This document shows, piece after piece, positions 1 to 6,726 of a DNA stretch of 10,262 nucleotides. Location: NCBI GenBank assembly GCA_945957305.1, contig CAMFLN010000046.1:1-10262 (forward strand). The letters run 5' to 3'. The DNA is from an uncultured Planctomycetaceae bacterium. Lineage in GTDB: Bacteria; Planctomycetota; Planctomycetia; Pirellulales; JACPPG01. The position numbers and the translations under genes were made by a program. A model generated the notes under the pieces. The model was not told the origin of the DNA, made no database searches, and worked only from the letters and a program-made list of their open reading frames with translations. Every line of letters begins with the position of its first letter. The first letter of the stretch is position 1.

Positions 1-329
1 GGCCAGGCCCCCGCGTGTCACAGCTGGCACCCGGGACCCAAGGCCGGTCCCTAGAGAAGCAACTCTAGCGCCAATTTATAGAAAATCCGCGTTCGGCCCC
101 CGTCTCGAGTTGACTTGCGCCCATGGCGACAATGACTTAGAGATTTTTAGTGGCCGTGGGGCCGGTGACTCCTCGGCTTATTAGCGCGGCACAAGATGCA
201 ATCGCTTTGGCATTTGCCTGTTAAAGCCGAAGGGGCGTACCGATGGTGCCGGGGCGACATCAACTTCGTCCGCTGCGGCTGGAGCTCTCGACCGAGGCCA
301 TTCCGTGCGGCGGATTGGACGAATCGCGG
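1..329. other. Gene-free stretch at the left window edge
   Basis: I see no supportable gene here. The only long open frame on the plus strand starts near 196 and runs antisense into the protease gene. Its translation is rich in Ser, Arg, Ala and Trp and has no recognisable domain, so I treat it as a shadow. Going leftward, the stretch is the region downstream of the minus-strand protease gene. The one clear local structure is the short inverted repeat at 51-68. Any neighbouring gene lies outside the window. Confidence 0.6.
51..68. repeat. Short perfect inverted repeat (CTAGAG, 6-base loop)
   Basis: CTAGAG at 51-56 is exactly complementary to CTCTAG at 63-68, with loop AAGCAA. The stem is only 6 bp with a mixed GC content and is not directly followed by a T-run on either strand. 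It is therefore not a convincing rho-independent terminator. It could be a protein-binding site or chance. Confidence 0.35.
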
Positions 330-1655
330 CTACCGTGCTAGCTGTGTGGCCAGCGCTTCAAGCGCACGTGCCAGCTGGGGATCCTTCTGCGTGGTCTCGG
401 CAGCGGGTTCCGCTTCATCGCCCGCTTTGCCTTGCTCCTCTGCGGCTCCCTCGCGCAGGACATCGCGTTGGTGGCGTTGCCGATTCAGTGCCGCGGCTGC
501 TTCGTCGCTTAAGACGACCTCGTAGCCCTCGTCGGGTTGAACGCCCCAATGCTGCTGGTTCTTCACATCCAGATGGCGGTGAATGTCTTGCCCACTCGGA
601 CGCCAGTAGCTGGCGGTCGTCAGCTTCAAGAGGCTGCGTCCCCCCTCCAGGCGAATGACATTTTGTACCGTTCCCTTGCCGTAGGTCCGCTGTCCTACGA
701 TGATCGCCCGGTGATGATCCTGCAGGCAGGCAGCGACAATTTCTGCGGCGCTCGCCGTTTGTTGATCGACCAGAATCACAAGCGGTAGCTCGGCATAGGG
801 AGCATAGCCGGAAGCCTCCTCGACCTTGAGCTCCTCGCCGTCACGGCCGCGAGTGCTCACAATCCGCCCTGCCTTGAGAAACAGATCGCAGGTGGCGATC
901 GCCTGATCGAAGACCCCGCCGCGGTTGTGTCGCAGGTCGAGAATCAGACCGCGTACCTGCCGCTCGTGCAGCCAGACCAGCGCATCTTCCAATTCTTGGG
1001 CCGTATTCTCGCCAAAGGTGGTAACTCGCACATATCCCACCCGATCCTCCCCCGGCAAGAAATAGTTCCAATGATTATCGGCGTCGCGTGTGTCCCCCAA
1101 GACGGACGGCATGGCGATGACGGCGCGACCGATCGAAATATCGACCGGTTCACTTTCTCCCCGATGCCGTACGGTAAGGACCACGACCCCTTTCTTGCCG
1201 CGCAAGCGGCTGACAATCTCTTCCAGGTCGTAACCGTCGGTGCTTTCGCCATCGATGGCCAGAATCGTATCCCCGGCGCGAATGCCGGCGGTAAACGCCG
1301 GCGAATCCGCCAGGGGCGTGGTCACGGTCAGCTTGCCCGATTCCGGATCGAGCATCACTTCAATGCCGATGCCGCCGAATTTTTGTTCGAGCGTGGCGAC
1401 GAAGTCGGCAAATTGGTCGGGCCCGATGTAGGCCGAGTAGGGGTCAAGCCTTCCCATCATCCCTTGCAGCGCTCCTTCGAAGAGATGGCGGTTCTCGACT
1501 TTGCGTAGGTAATGCGTATCGACCTGCCTGAGCACTTCGGCAAAAGTGTCGTACATTTGGCCGTATTCGCTGCGATGCGCGCTGTCGACTTGTCGGAAGC
1601 AGACAATCGACAAGACGGCCGAGGCCAAAACGACCACCAGGTTCTGTCGTGGCAT
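330..1655 (-). CDS. S41 family carboxyl-terminal processing protease (CtpA/Prc-like)
   Basis: This is a 441-residue serine protease with a Ser/Lys dyad that would cleave exported or membrane proteins near their C-termini. A hydrophobic N-terminal segment (about residues 5-20) suggests a signal anchor or signal peptide, placing the enzyme in the periplasm or envelope. A PDZ domain spans about 93-170 (GIGIEV at 96, then AGIRAGD). The S41 core follows, with LILDLRHNRGG (237-247), catalytic Ser302 in QTASAAEI and Lys327 in TYGKGTVQ. The Ser-Lys spacing of 25 and the Gln four residues after the Lys match E. coli Prc (Ser430, Lys455, Gln459). The C-terminal tail (about 400-441) is rich in Glu, Ala and Gln. 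ATG 1655 was chosen because it puts the hydrophobic segment at the N-terminus and has GGGG nine bases upstream. ATG 1670 is a possible alternative. The reading frame stays open to 1859, but that extension crosses the promoter region and looks non-coding. Family is certain; the substrate is unknown. Confidence 0.93.
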   Translation of the reverse strand: MPRQNLVVVLASAVLSIVCFRQVDSAHRSEYGQMYDTFAEVLRQVDTHYLRKVENRHLFEGALQGMMGRLDPYSAYIGPDQFADFVATLEQKFGGIGIEVMLDPESGKLTVTTPLADSPAFTAGIRAGDTILAIDGESTDGYDLEEIVSRLRGKKGVVVLTVRHRGESEPVDISIGRAVIAMPSVLGDTRDADNHWNYFLPGEDRVGYVRVTTFGENTAQELEDALVWLHERQVRGLILDLRHNRGGVFDQAIATCDLFLKAGRIVSTRGRDGEELKVEEASGYAPYAELPLVILVDQQTASAAEIVAACLQDHHRAIIVGQRTYGKGTVQNVIRLEGGRSLLKLTTASYWRPSGQDIHRHLDVKNQQHWGVQPDEGYEVVLSDEAAAALNRQRHQRDVLREGAAEEQGKAGDEAEPAAETTQKDPQLARALEALATQLAR

Positions 1656-1713
1656 ATCAATGAACCCCATCACGGGAGCGAGCCAGCGCGGCTCAAACGG
1701 GTCAGACGAGTTT

Positions 1714-1742
1714 ATTCTACCAATGCCCCGAGATTTGCCCCA
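1714..1742 (-). promoter_or_regulatory. Candidate promoter for the S41 protease gene
   Basis: Read on the minus strand, TAGAAT at 1719-1714 matches the sigma-70 type -10 box at five of six positions. It would start a transcript near 1706, about 50 bases before the ATG. The hexamer at the expected -35 position (1742-1737, TGGGGC) is poor. Either the promoter is weak or activator dependent, or the match is chance in a GC-rich genome. Confidence 0.35.
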
Positions 1743-1750
1743 GCGAGCCG

Positions 1751-1794
1751 CCAGGCAACCCGAGCCTGACCCTTTCGTGGTTTGACCAGGCAAC
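1751..1794. repeat. Direct repeat of CCAGGCAAC in the divergent intergenic region
   Basis: CCAGGCAAC occurs at 1751-1759 and again at 1786-1794, 35 bases apart start to start. The repeats lie between the protease gene and the divergent thioesterase gene. Relative to the candidate protease promoter they fall at roughly -45 and -80, where activator sites are often found. This is suggestive only, since two 9-base copies can arise by chance. Confidence 0.3.
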
Positions 1795-1864
1795 GCATAA
1801 TTGGGGCCTGTTGGGCACGAACATTCGGCAGTCAGACTCACGCACGTCGCGAGGCGCATCGATC

Positions 1865-2263
1865 ATGAAGAGCAGCTTGATTCCGGGACTTCGCGGCGAA
1901 GCGAACCATCGCGTCGTGTCGGCGGAACTGGTCAGCCACTTTGATCCCGCGGGGCCGCCTGTTTTCGGTTCGCCCTTCATGCTGATGTTGATGGAATTCG
2001 CGGCCTTTAACGCGATTCTGCCCCATTTGGACGCTGGCGAGCAATCGGTCGGCGTCGGCTTCGATTTCGAGCACCTGGCGGCCACGCCTGCGGGCGCCAT
2101 GGTCATCGCGCGGGCCGAGGTTCTCGACGTCGAGGGGAAGCGAATTTCGTTCGCGATCGAGGCCCATGACGAGCACGAGATCATCGGCCGTGGCAAGCAT
2201 GTGCGCCACGTCGTGGAGATGGACCGCTTTCTGAAACGCTTGCGCCGCAAGAGCGATCGGTAG
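1865..2263 (+). CDS. FlK-like hot-dog fold thioesterase
   Basis: The 132-residue protein aligns over nearly its whole length with the fluoroacetyl-CoA thioesterase FlK of Streptomyces cattleya, as I recall that sequence. FlK uses Thr42, Glu50 and His76. The equivalent positions here are Ser36, Glu44 and His70, with Gly63 matching FlK Gly69 and shared stretches such as LME and HxAATP. The product is probably a small soluble cytoplasmic enzyme that hydrolyses an acyl-CoA thioester, acting as a dimer like its family. FlK Phe36, the gate residue for the fluorinated substrate, appears to align with Gly30, so fluoroacetyl-CoA specificity is unlikely and the real substrate is unknown. ATG 1865 was chosen over a TTG at 1811. 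It has GAGG ten bases upstream, and the longer N-terminus has no counterpart in the family. The gene diverges from the S41 protease gene and ends 8 bases from the stop of the convergent membrane-protein gene. No partner enzyme is adjacent. Confidence 0.85.
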   Translation: MKSSLIPGLRGEANHRVVSAELVSHFDPAGPPVFGSPFMLMLMEFAAFNAILPHLDAGEQSVGVGFDFEHLAATPAGAMVIARAEVLDVEGKRISFAIEAHDEHEIIGRGKHVRHVVEMDRFLKRLRRKSDR

Positions 2264-2271
2264 CCGCAGAT

Positions 2272-3501
2272 TTACAACCCCAAAAACGGCACCGGCACCA
2301 GGAAGGCGTGCTGCTCGTATAAGCTGGCAATCCCATACCAGCTGGTGAATTGGGTGAAATAGACAATCACCGCATAAATGATCGCCGCCGGTATCATGGC
2401 GGCTCGCGCCGCGCCAACCCAACACCAGTGACGCGGAGTGGCGCGTCTTCGACTGCGGCCAAAGGCCCAACCGGTAAGCAGCCGCGCCGGGAAAATGAAG
2501 GCCACGAACACCATGCTGGGCAGCCACGCGGCTTCGCGCGGAATCATCTCGATCTTGAGCAGGTACAGCGGGAGCGCAAATAGCAGCGTGCCGACCATCG
2601 CCACCAGGAAGGCGATCGGCGCCCGCCGGAATTGTGCCCTGACCGACCGGATGTCGAACAAGGCCCGCCAGCGATTCTCCACCGCGAAGTGCGTTTGTGC
2701 AAAGGGCAAGTAGACGACGACCACGGCCAGCAGGAGCCCTCCCAGCACTCCCAAAAGCGGACCGCGGCTGCTCGCGGCGAGCAACGTAATCGGCACGAAT
2801 AGCCAGGCCAGCCCGCCCAGGAAGCCGCGCAACCCCAACGAAAAATAATAGGGGAGCCGCAAGCCGACCGCGAATTCCCACACGGCATCGCGCGCTCGCT
2901 GATAGGCGCCAGGTTCGCACAGGGCACGCAGGAACCCCCAAGTCCATGGCCAAAAGAAACCTCTCAGCCGCCCCCCGCGCCAGCAAGCGCTGGCCACGTG
3001 CACGGCAAACAGTGCGGTCAGCACCCACAGGGCGGCCGTCCAGTTGCGGTCAGCGAGGCCGCCGGGTTCGATTAATCGCGCCGCACGCGACATCTGTGAT
3101 ACGAAGCGCAACGGCCACAGCAGCAGCCAGGTCCCCAGCACAATGCTTCCCAGCCGCGCTGCTTTTCTGACACCGATAAAACCGGCGCCGAGGCGCTGCT
3201 CGCGCGCAACGCGTCCGGCCACTTCGAGCAGATAGCCCAAGCTCAACAGTTGCAGTCCGGGAAGCGTGGCCAGGATGGCGAGCGCCAAAAACAGGGCGGC
3301 ACAGCCAAACAGCCATTCGCTGGCGGATGCCATGACGCGGAAAATTCTGCGCAACTTCCGCCAGGTCGAAGAACGGTCACCTCGATCCTGTGCGGCGGCG
3401 GTGGGGGGCGTCCCTTCTTCGCCGACCGCGACACGCGTATCGGCTAGCGTACCGCTCGCGGCGAAGCTCATGGCGGCCAGCGTGGTATCGGTGCGGGACA
3501 T
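2272..3501 (-). CDS. Polytopic inner-membrane protein of unknown function
   Basis: The 409-residue protein has a polar N-terminus of about 55 residues, rich in Ala, Thr, Arg and Asp. About eight hydrophobic segments follow, near residues 63-85, 117-133, 154-172, 226-245, 248-267, 295-316, 325-345 and 366-387. Arg-rich loops separate them (for example 279-293 and 349-358), as expected for an inner-membrane protein with cytoplasmic positive loops. The phrase LGYLLEVAGRVARE (88-101) and the overall look recall planctomycete DUF4013-like membrane proteins, but I am not certain of that family. No catalytic or transport motif is visible. ATG 3501 is the first start of the frame and has no evident Shine-Dalgarno sequence. 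ATG 3471 and ATG 3333 are alternatives, the latter removing the polar leader. The gene is divergent from the DUF1549/DUF1501 operon and convergent with the thioesterase gene. Confidence 0.8.
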   Translation of the reverse strand: MSRTDTTLAAMSFAASGTLADTRVAVGEEGTPPTAAAQDRGDRSSTWRKLRRIFRVMASASEWLFGCAALFLALAILATLPGLQLLSLGYLLEVAGRVAREQRLGAGFIGVRKAARLGSIVLGTWLLLWPLRFVSQMSRAARLIEPGGLADRNWTAALWVLTALFAVHVASACWRGGRLRGFFWPWTWGFLRALCEPGAYQRARDAVWEFAVGLRLPYYFSLGLRGFLGGLAWLFVPITLLAASSRGPLLGVLGGLLLAVVVVYLPFAQTHFAVENRWRALFDIRSVRAQFRRAPIAFLVAMVGTLLFALPLYLLKIEMIPREAAWLPSMVFVAFIFPARLLTGWAFGRSRRRATPRHWCWVGAARAAMIPAAIIYAVIVYFTQFTSWYGIASLYEQHAFLVPVPFLGL

Positions 3502-3595
3502 GGGCGGACCGCTGTGGCGTCAGGCGGCGCGAAACACGGACCCTGTCACTATAAGTGGTTCGCCAGAGATTGCCGAGGATTACCCGAATGTCGTC

Positions 3596-3627
3596 AAGAA
3601 TCTGCCCTGCGGGGCGAATAGATTCTT
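3596..3627. promoter_or_regulatory. Interrupted palindrome in the divergent intergenic region (possible operator or leader hairpin)
   Basis: AAGAATCT at 3596-3603 is perfectly complementary to AGATTCTT at 3620-3627. Nested inside is a second stem, GCCC (3604-3607) with GGGC (3612-3615) around a TGCG loop. GAAT (3616-3619) is left as a one-sided bulge. It lies about 75 bases before the DUF1549 start and about 95 bases from the divergent membrane-protein start. The AT-rich outer arms stand out in this GC-rich context. No T-run follows on either strand, so it is not a classical terminator. An operator shared by the two divergent units or an RNA leader structure are both possible. Confidence 0.5.
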
Positions 3628-3701
3628 AGGCGCCTGGCCGCGGGGCGCGATACCATGGGGAGCGGCCGGATAACTCTCCGTCGCTTGCCGGGAGACGCCC
3701 T

Positions 3702-5336
3702 ATGTGGGCTCGCAACCTTCTCTTTGCTGGCGTCTGTTTAGGTGGCTTGGCCGCCCTCGTGGCGGGCTTGTCGCCGTTGCACAGGCGGCCGTCGCGCGAG
3801 ACAGAAAGCCCTCGACCGCGCCCCGCGGAATTTGCCTCGGCCGTCGATCGGTTGAACGCGAGCTTGGGCGACGTTCGCCAGCGGGAGAAGTTGGCGCCTG
3901 CGCCGCGCGCCCCGGTCCAGGCGATCGCCCGGCGGTTGTCACTGGCGCTCATGGGCACGATTCCCTCGCTGGCCGAAATTCGTGAGCTCGAAGCTCAGCC
4001 GGACGAAAGCGTCGTCGCCTGGTGGTTCGATCACTTGTGGGCTGACCGGAGAGCCAGCGACTATCTGGCAGAAAGACTGGCGCGGGCATACGTCGGCACA
4101 CAGGACGGTCCGTTTCTGATTTATCGTCGTCGCCGCTTTGTCAGTTGGCTGGCGGACGAACTGCACGCCAATCGTCCGTACGACCAATTGGTCACGCAGT
4201 TGATTGCGACTGATGGGCTGTGGACCAGTAAACCGGCGACGAATTTCATCACCGTTACGGCCATGCCGGACCAGGAGCGTGGTCCTGACCCGAACCTTCT
4301 GGCGGCGCGCGTCGCCCGGGCCTTCTTGGGCGTCCGCTTGGATTGCGCCGAGTGTCATGACCATCCTTTTCAGCCGTGGAAACAAGAACAATTCCAGGCG
4401 TTGGCCGGATTCTTCGCCTGTACGCACAACTCTTTGCGTGGAATCCGCGAAATCGCCGGCCCGATCGAGGTGGAAAATTCCGCCACGGCGACGCCGGTGA
4501 GCGTGATTCCTGCTGTCCCGTTTGCGGAGGACTGCTTGCCGAGCACTGGTCCGTTGCGCGAGCGGCTGGCACGCTGGGTGACGTCAGCGGAGAACTCGGC
4601 TTTCGCGCGCGCCACCGCAAATCGGGCCTGGGCCCTCTTGTTCGGGCGACCCCTGGTCGAGCCGATCGATGACATTCCCGTCGAGGGAGTGCCGCCGGCG
4701 CTTGCGATTCTGGCCGACGACTTTGTCGAGCACGGTTATGATTTGCGCCGATTGCTGGCATTGATTGCGGCGTCGGACGCGTTTCAGTGCGACAGCCGCA
4801 GCGCCGCCGAAGTAAACGTTGCCGAAGATTGCGCCGAGACTTTGGAGCAAACGACAAACGATTGGACGACTTTTCCACTCACGCGGCTGCGCCCCGAGCA
4901 GGTCGTGGGAAGCCTGTTACAGTCCGCGTCGTTGCCCACTTTGGATCACCAGTCGCATATCATCCTGCGATTCGGGCGTGCGATCGGCCAGGCCGAATTC
5001 ATCAAGCACTACGGCGACAGCGGCGAGGATGAGTTCGCTCCCCAGGCCGCCACGATTCCGCAGCGTTTGCTACTGATGAATGGGCAACTCGTCTACGACA
5101 AGACGAAAGACAACCTGATCAACAATGCCGCTACGCAGATCGCGGCCCTGGCTTCGAGTGACGAAAAGGCAGTTGAAATTGCCTACCTGGCCTGTCTGAC
5201 GCGGCGACCTAGCGCGGCAGAATCGCGGCATTTTGCCGCGAAGCTAGCCGACAGCCGCGGCACCGAGCGCCGTCAGCGCATGCAGGATCTCTATTGGGCG
5301 CTGGTGAACAGCACCGAATTTTCTTGGAATCACTAA
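3702..5336 (+). CDS. DUF1549/DUF1553 domain protein with CxxCHxHP motif, probably exported
   Basis: The 544-residue protein has one hydrophobic segment (about residues 5-23), consistent with a signal peptide or membrane anchor and an envelope location. A DUF1549 domain spans about 70-242. It contains the family hallmark RLDCAECHDHPF with Cys215, Cys218, His219 and His221, followed by the typical QFxxLAGFF pattern. A DUF1553 domain runs from about 285 to the end and closes with the characteristic NSTEFSWNH. These domains are typical of Planctomycetes and usually sit in larger proteins of about 700-1000 residues that often begin with a planctomycete cytochrome c domain. That N-terminal domain is absent here, so this is a short version. 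Cys-x-x-Cys-His could bind a c-type heme or a metal, but this is unproven. ATG 3702 has GGGAGA six bases upstream. The stop overlaps the start of the DUF1501 gene (TAATG), indicating translational coupling and a shared function. The biochemical role is unknown. Confidence 0.93.
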   Translation: MWARNLLFAGVCLGGLAALVAGLSPLHRRPSRETESPRPRPAEFASAVDRLNASLGDVRQREKLAPAPRAPVQAIARRLSLALMGTIPSLAEIRELEAQPDESVVAWWFDHLWADRRASDYLAERLARAYVGTQDGPFLIYRRRRFVSWLADELHANRPYDQLVTQLIATDGLWTSKPATNFITVTAMPDQERGPDPNLLAARVARAFLGVRLDCAECHDHPFQPWKQEQFQALAGFFACTHNSLRGIREIAGPIEVENSATATPVSVIPAVPFAEDCLPSTGPLRERLARWVTSAENSAFARATANRAWALLFGRPLVEPIDDIPVEGVPPALAILADDFVEHGYDLRRLLALIAASDAFQCDSRSAAEVNVAEDCAETLEQTTNDWTTFPLTRLRPEQVVGSLLQSASLPTLDHQSHIILRFGRAIGQAEFIKHYGDSGEDEFAPQAATIPQRLLLMNGQLVYDKTKDNLINNAATQIAALASSDEKAVEIAYLACLTRRPSAAESRHFAAKLADSRGTERRQRMQDLYWALVNSTEFSWNH

Positions 5337-6607
5337 TGACTTACGACACCTGGCAGCGTCGACGCTTCCTGCAGTTGGCCGGCCTGGCGGGGGCAGGTTG
5401 GCTTACCACGATCAGCGAAATTCTCGCGCATCGTGCCGAGGGACGCGCGCCGCGAGAGCCGGCGCAGTCGGTCATCTTGTTGTGGCTCGCCGGCGGGCCA
5501 AGCCAGCTCGAGACGTTCGATCCCCATCCGGGCGCGGCAATCGCGGGCGGGACCACGGCGATCGACACCGCCGTGCGCGGCATGCAACTGGCTGCCGGAC
5601 TCGCGCGACTGGCCGAGCAGATGGCGGACGTTTCGCTCGTGCGCTCGCTTGTCAGCAAGGAGGGGGACCATGAGCGCGGCACGTACCTGGTCAAGACCGG
5701 CTACCGTCCGAATCCAACTTTGGTTCACCCATCCCTGGGCGCCATCTGTTGCCATCGCTTGCCGGTCGGCAATACCGAGATTCCGCGACACATTTCGATT
5801 TTGCCGAACCAGTGGCCGGCGCGGGGCGGGTTTCTGGGAAATTGCTACGATGCCTTCAAGACGTCTGATCCCGCTGAGCCCGTGCCCGACGTGGTGAGCC
5901 GGATTTCGGCCGAACGTCAAACGGCGCGTCGGCAGGACCGCGAGTTCGTGGACCGCGTTTTTGCCCAGGGACGAAGTCGGCAGACTGTAGCAGTTCAACA
6001 TGGCCAAATGATTGAACAGGCACAGTCCATGATGACCTCGGCGCAACTTCGCGCGTTTGAAATCAGTGACGAGCCTGTCGCGGTACGTGCCAAGTACGGC
6101 GACACTCCTTTCGGCCGTGGGTGCCTGGCAGCGCGGCGTTTGGTCGAACAAGGTGTCCGCTGCGTCGAAGTAACGCTGGCCGGCTGGGACAGCCATGCGA
6201 ACAACCACGGAACGCACGCGCAATTGCTACAAATTCTCGACCCCGCGTTTGCCGCTTTGATACAAGATTTGCGCGAACGCGAGCTTCTCGACCGCACCGT
6301 GGTCTTGTGCGGCGGTGAATTCGGGCGCACCCCGCGCATCAACCCGCTCGACGGGCGCGACCATTGGCCGCACGGTTTTAGCATGGCGTTGGCCGGCGGT
6401 GGGCTGCGCGGGGGACAAGTCATCGGCGAAACCGATCCCGAAGGAGGAAAGCATGTGGCCGATCCGCGCGGCGTGGCCGATATTCACGCCACAGTCCTTT
6501 CGGCCTTGGGCATCGGACCTGCGGACGAAGAAATATCCCCGGCCGGTCGGCCTGTGAAGCTCAGCGAGGGGGCGGTCATCGAATCATTGCTGACAGAGCG
6601 CGGGTAA
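5336..6607 (+). CDS. DUF1501 domain protein with Tat signal peptide
   Basis: The 423-residue protein begins with a twin-arginine signal: RRRFLQLAG at residues 8-16, then a hydrophobic stretch to about 30. This implies export in folded form, possibly with a bound cofactor or metal. The rest is a DUF1501 domain, related to the alkaline phosphatase/sulfatase superfamily. Hallmarks in order are LWLAGGPSQLETFDP (49-63), GWDSHANNHGTH (283-294), CGGEFGRTPRIN (325-336) and GRDHWPHGFS (340-349). The Asp and His residues in these motifs look like metal ligands. ATG 5336 shares its A with the TAA of the preceding DUF1549/DUF1553 gene. An upstream in-frame TTG (5294) would only add residues encoded within the upstream gene. 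The gene is the last of the operon and converges on rpsI. Paired DUF1549/DUF1553 and DUF1501 genes recur across Planctomycetes. No enzymatic activity is established, though hydrolysis of a sulfated or phosphorylated polymer is an often-made guess. Confidence 0.93.
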   Translation: MTYDTWQRRRFLQLAGLAGAGWLTTISEILAHRAEGRAPREPAQSVILLWLAGGPSQLETFDPHPGAAIAGGTTAIDTAVRGMQLAAGLARLAEQMADVSLVRSLVSKEGDHERGTYLVKTGYRPNPTLVHPSLGAICCHRLPVGNTEIPRHISILPNQWPARGGFLGNCYDAFKTSDPAEPVPDVVSRISAERQTARRQDREFVDRVFAQGRSRQTVAVQHGQMIEQAQSMMTSAQLRAFEISDEPVAVRAKYGDTPFGRGCLAARRLVEQGVRCVEVTLAGWDSHANNHGTHAQLLQILDPAFAALIQDLRERELLDRTVVLCGGEFGRTPRINPLDGRDHWPHGFSMALAGGGLRGGQVIGETDPEGGKHVADPRGVADIHATVLSALGIGPADEEISPAGRPVKLSEGAVIESLLTERG

Positions 6608-6651
6608 AAAGCGCCCCCGTTTGAACGTTGACTGGCGCGCACGGGGAGCGC
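6606..6651 (-). terminator. Rho-independent terminator of the rplM-rpsI operon
   Basis: On the minus strand, GCGCTCCCCGT (6651-6641) pairs with ACGGGGGCGC (6620-6611). The 10-bp, very GC-rich stem has a single bulged base, the loop is 20 bases, and TTTTT (6610-6606) follows at once. It lies about 75 bases beyond the rpsI stop. The T-tract overlaps the stop codon of the convergent DUF1501 gene (6605-6607). In the plus direction the same hairpin has no U-tract, so termination of the DUF1501 operon here is possible but weaker. The loop is longer than usual. Confidence 0.7.
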
Positions 6652-6726
6652 AATGCACAACCAGGGGACGATCTTCGTACTGCCGGATCGGACCGAAAGA
6701 AAAGGATCGGTCGCGGAAGCAGTGAA

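Noticed and set aside
110..138. TTGACT followed by a possible -10 as a plus-strand promoter in the gene-free left edge
   Set aside because: The hexamer at the correct spacing (TGACTT) is a poor -10, and there is no plus-strand gene for it to serve.
927..1508. Plus-strand open frame of 193 codons antisense to the S41 protease
   Set aside because: It lies wholly opposite the PDZ and catalytic regions of a clear S41 protease. It has no recognisable domain and no convincing start, and long antisense frames are common in GC-rich genes.
1656..1859. N-terminal extension of the S41 protease to ATG 1859
   Set aside because: It would place 68 residues without family similarity before the signal segment, read through the promoter-like region and crowd the divergent thioesterase start.
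1811..1864. TTG start extending the thioesterase by 18 residues
   Set aside because: ATG 1865 has a GAGG at suitable distance and matches the family N-terminus. The extension has no support.
1838..3028. Minus-strand open frame of 396 codons spanning the thioesterase and membrane-protein genes
   Set aside because: It is a shadow frame. It runs antisense through the FlK-like gene, whose catalytic residues are conserved, and overlaps the membrane-protein gene in another frame. Its translation is Arg/Ala/Gly-rich with no domain.
4255..4878. Minus-strand open frame of 207 codons antisense to the DUF1549/DUF1553 gene
   Set aside because: The composition is dominated by Arg, Pro and Ser, typical of a shadow of GC-rich codons, and the sense gene is certain.
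5333..6223. Minus-strand open frame of 296 codons antisense to the DUF1501 gene
   Set aside because: It mirrors a gene with unmistakable family motifs and a Tat signal. The antisense translation shows no family features.
6691..6712. Hairpin GACCGA/TCGGTC between the DUF1501 and rpsI genes as a terminator
   Set aside because: It has only a 6-bp stem with a 10-base loop and no T-run in either direction. The structure at 6606-6651 is much better.
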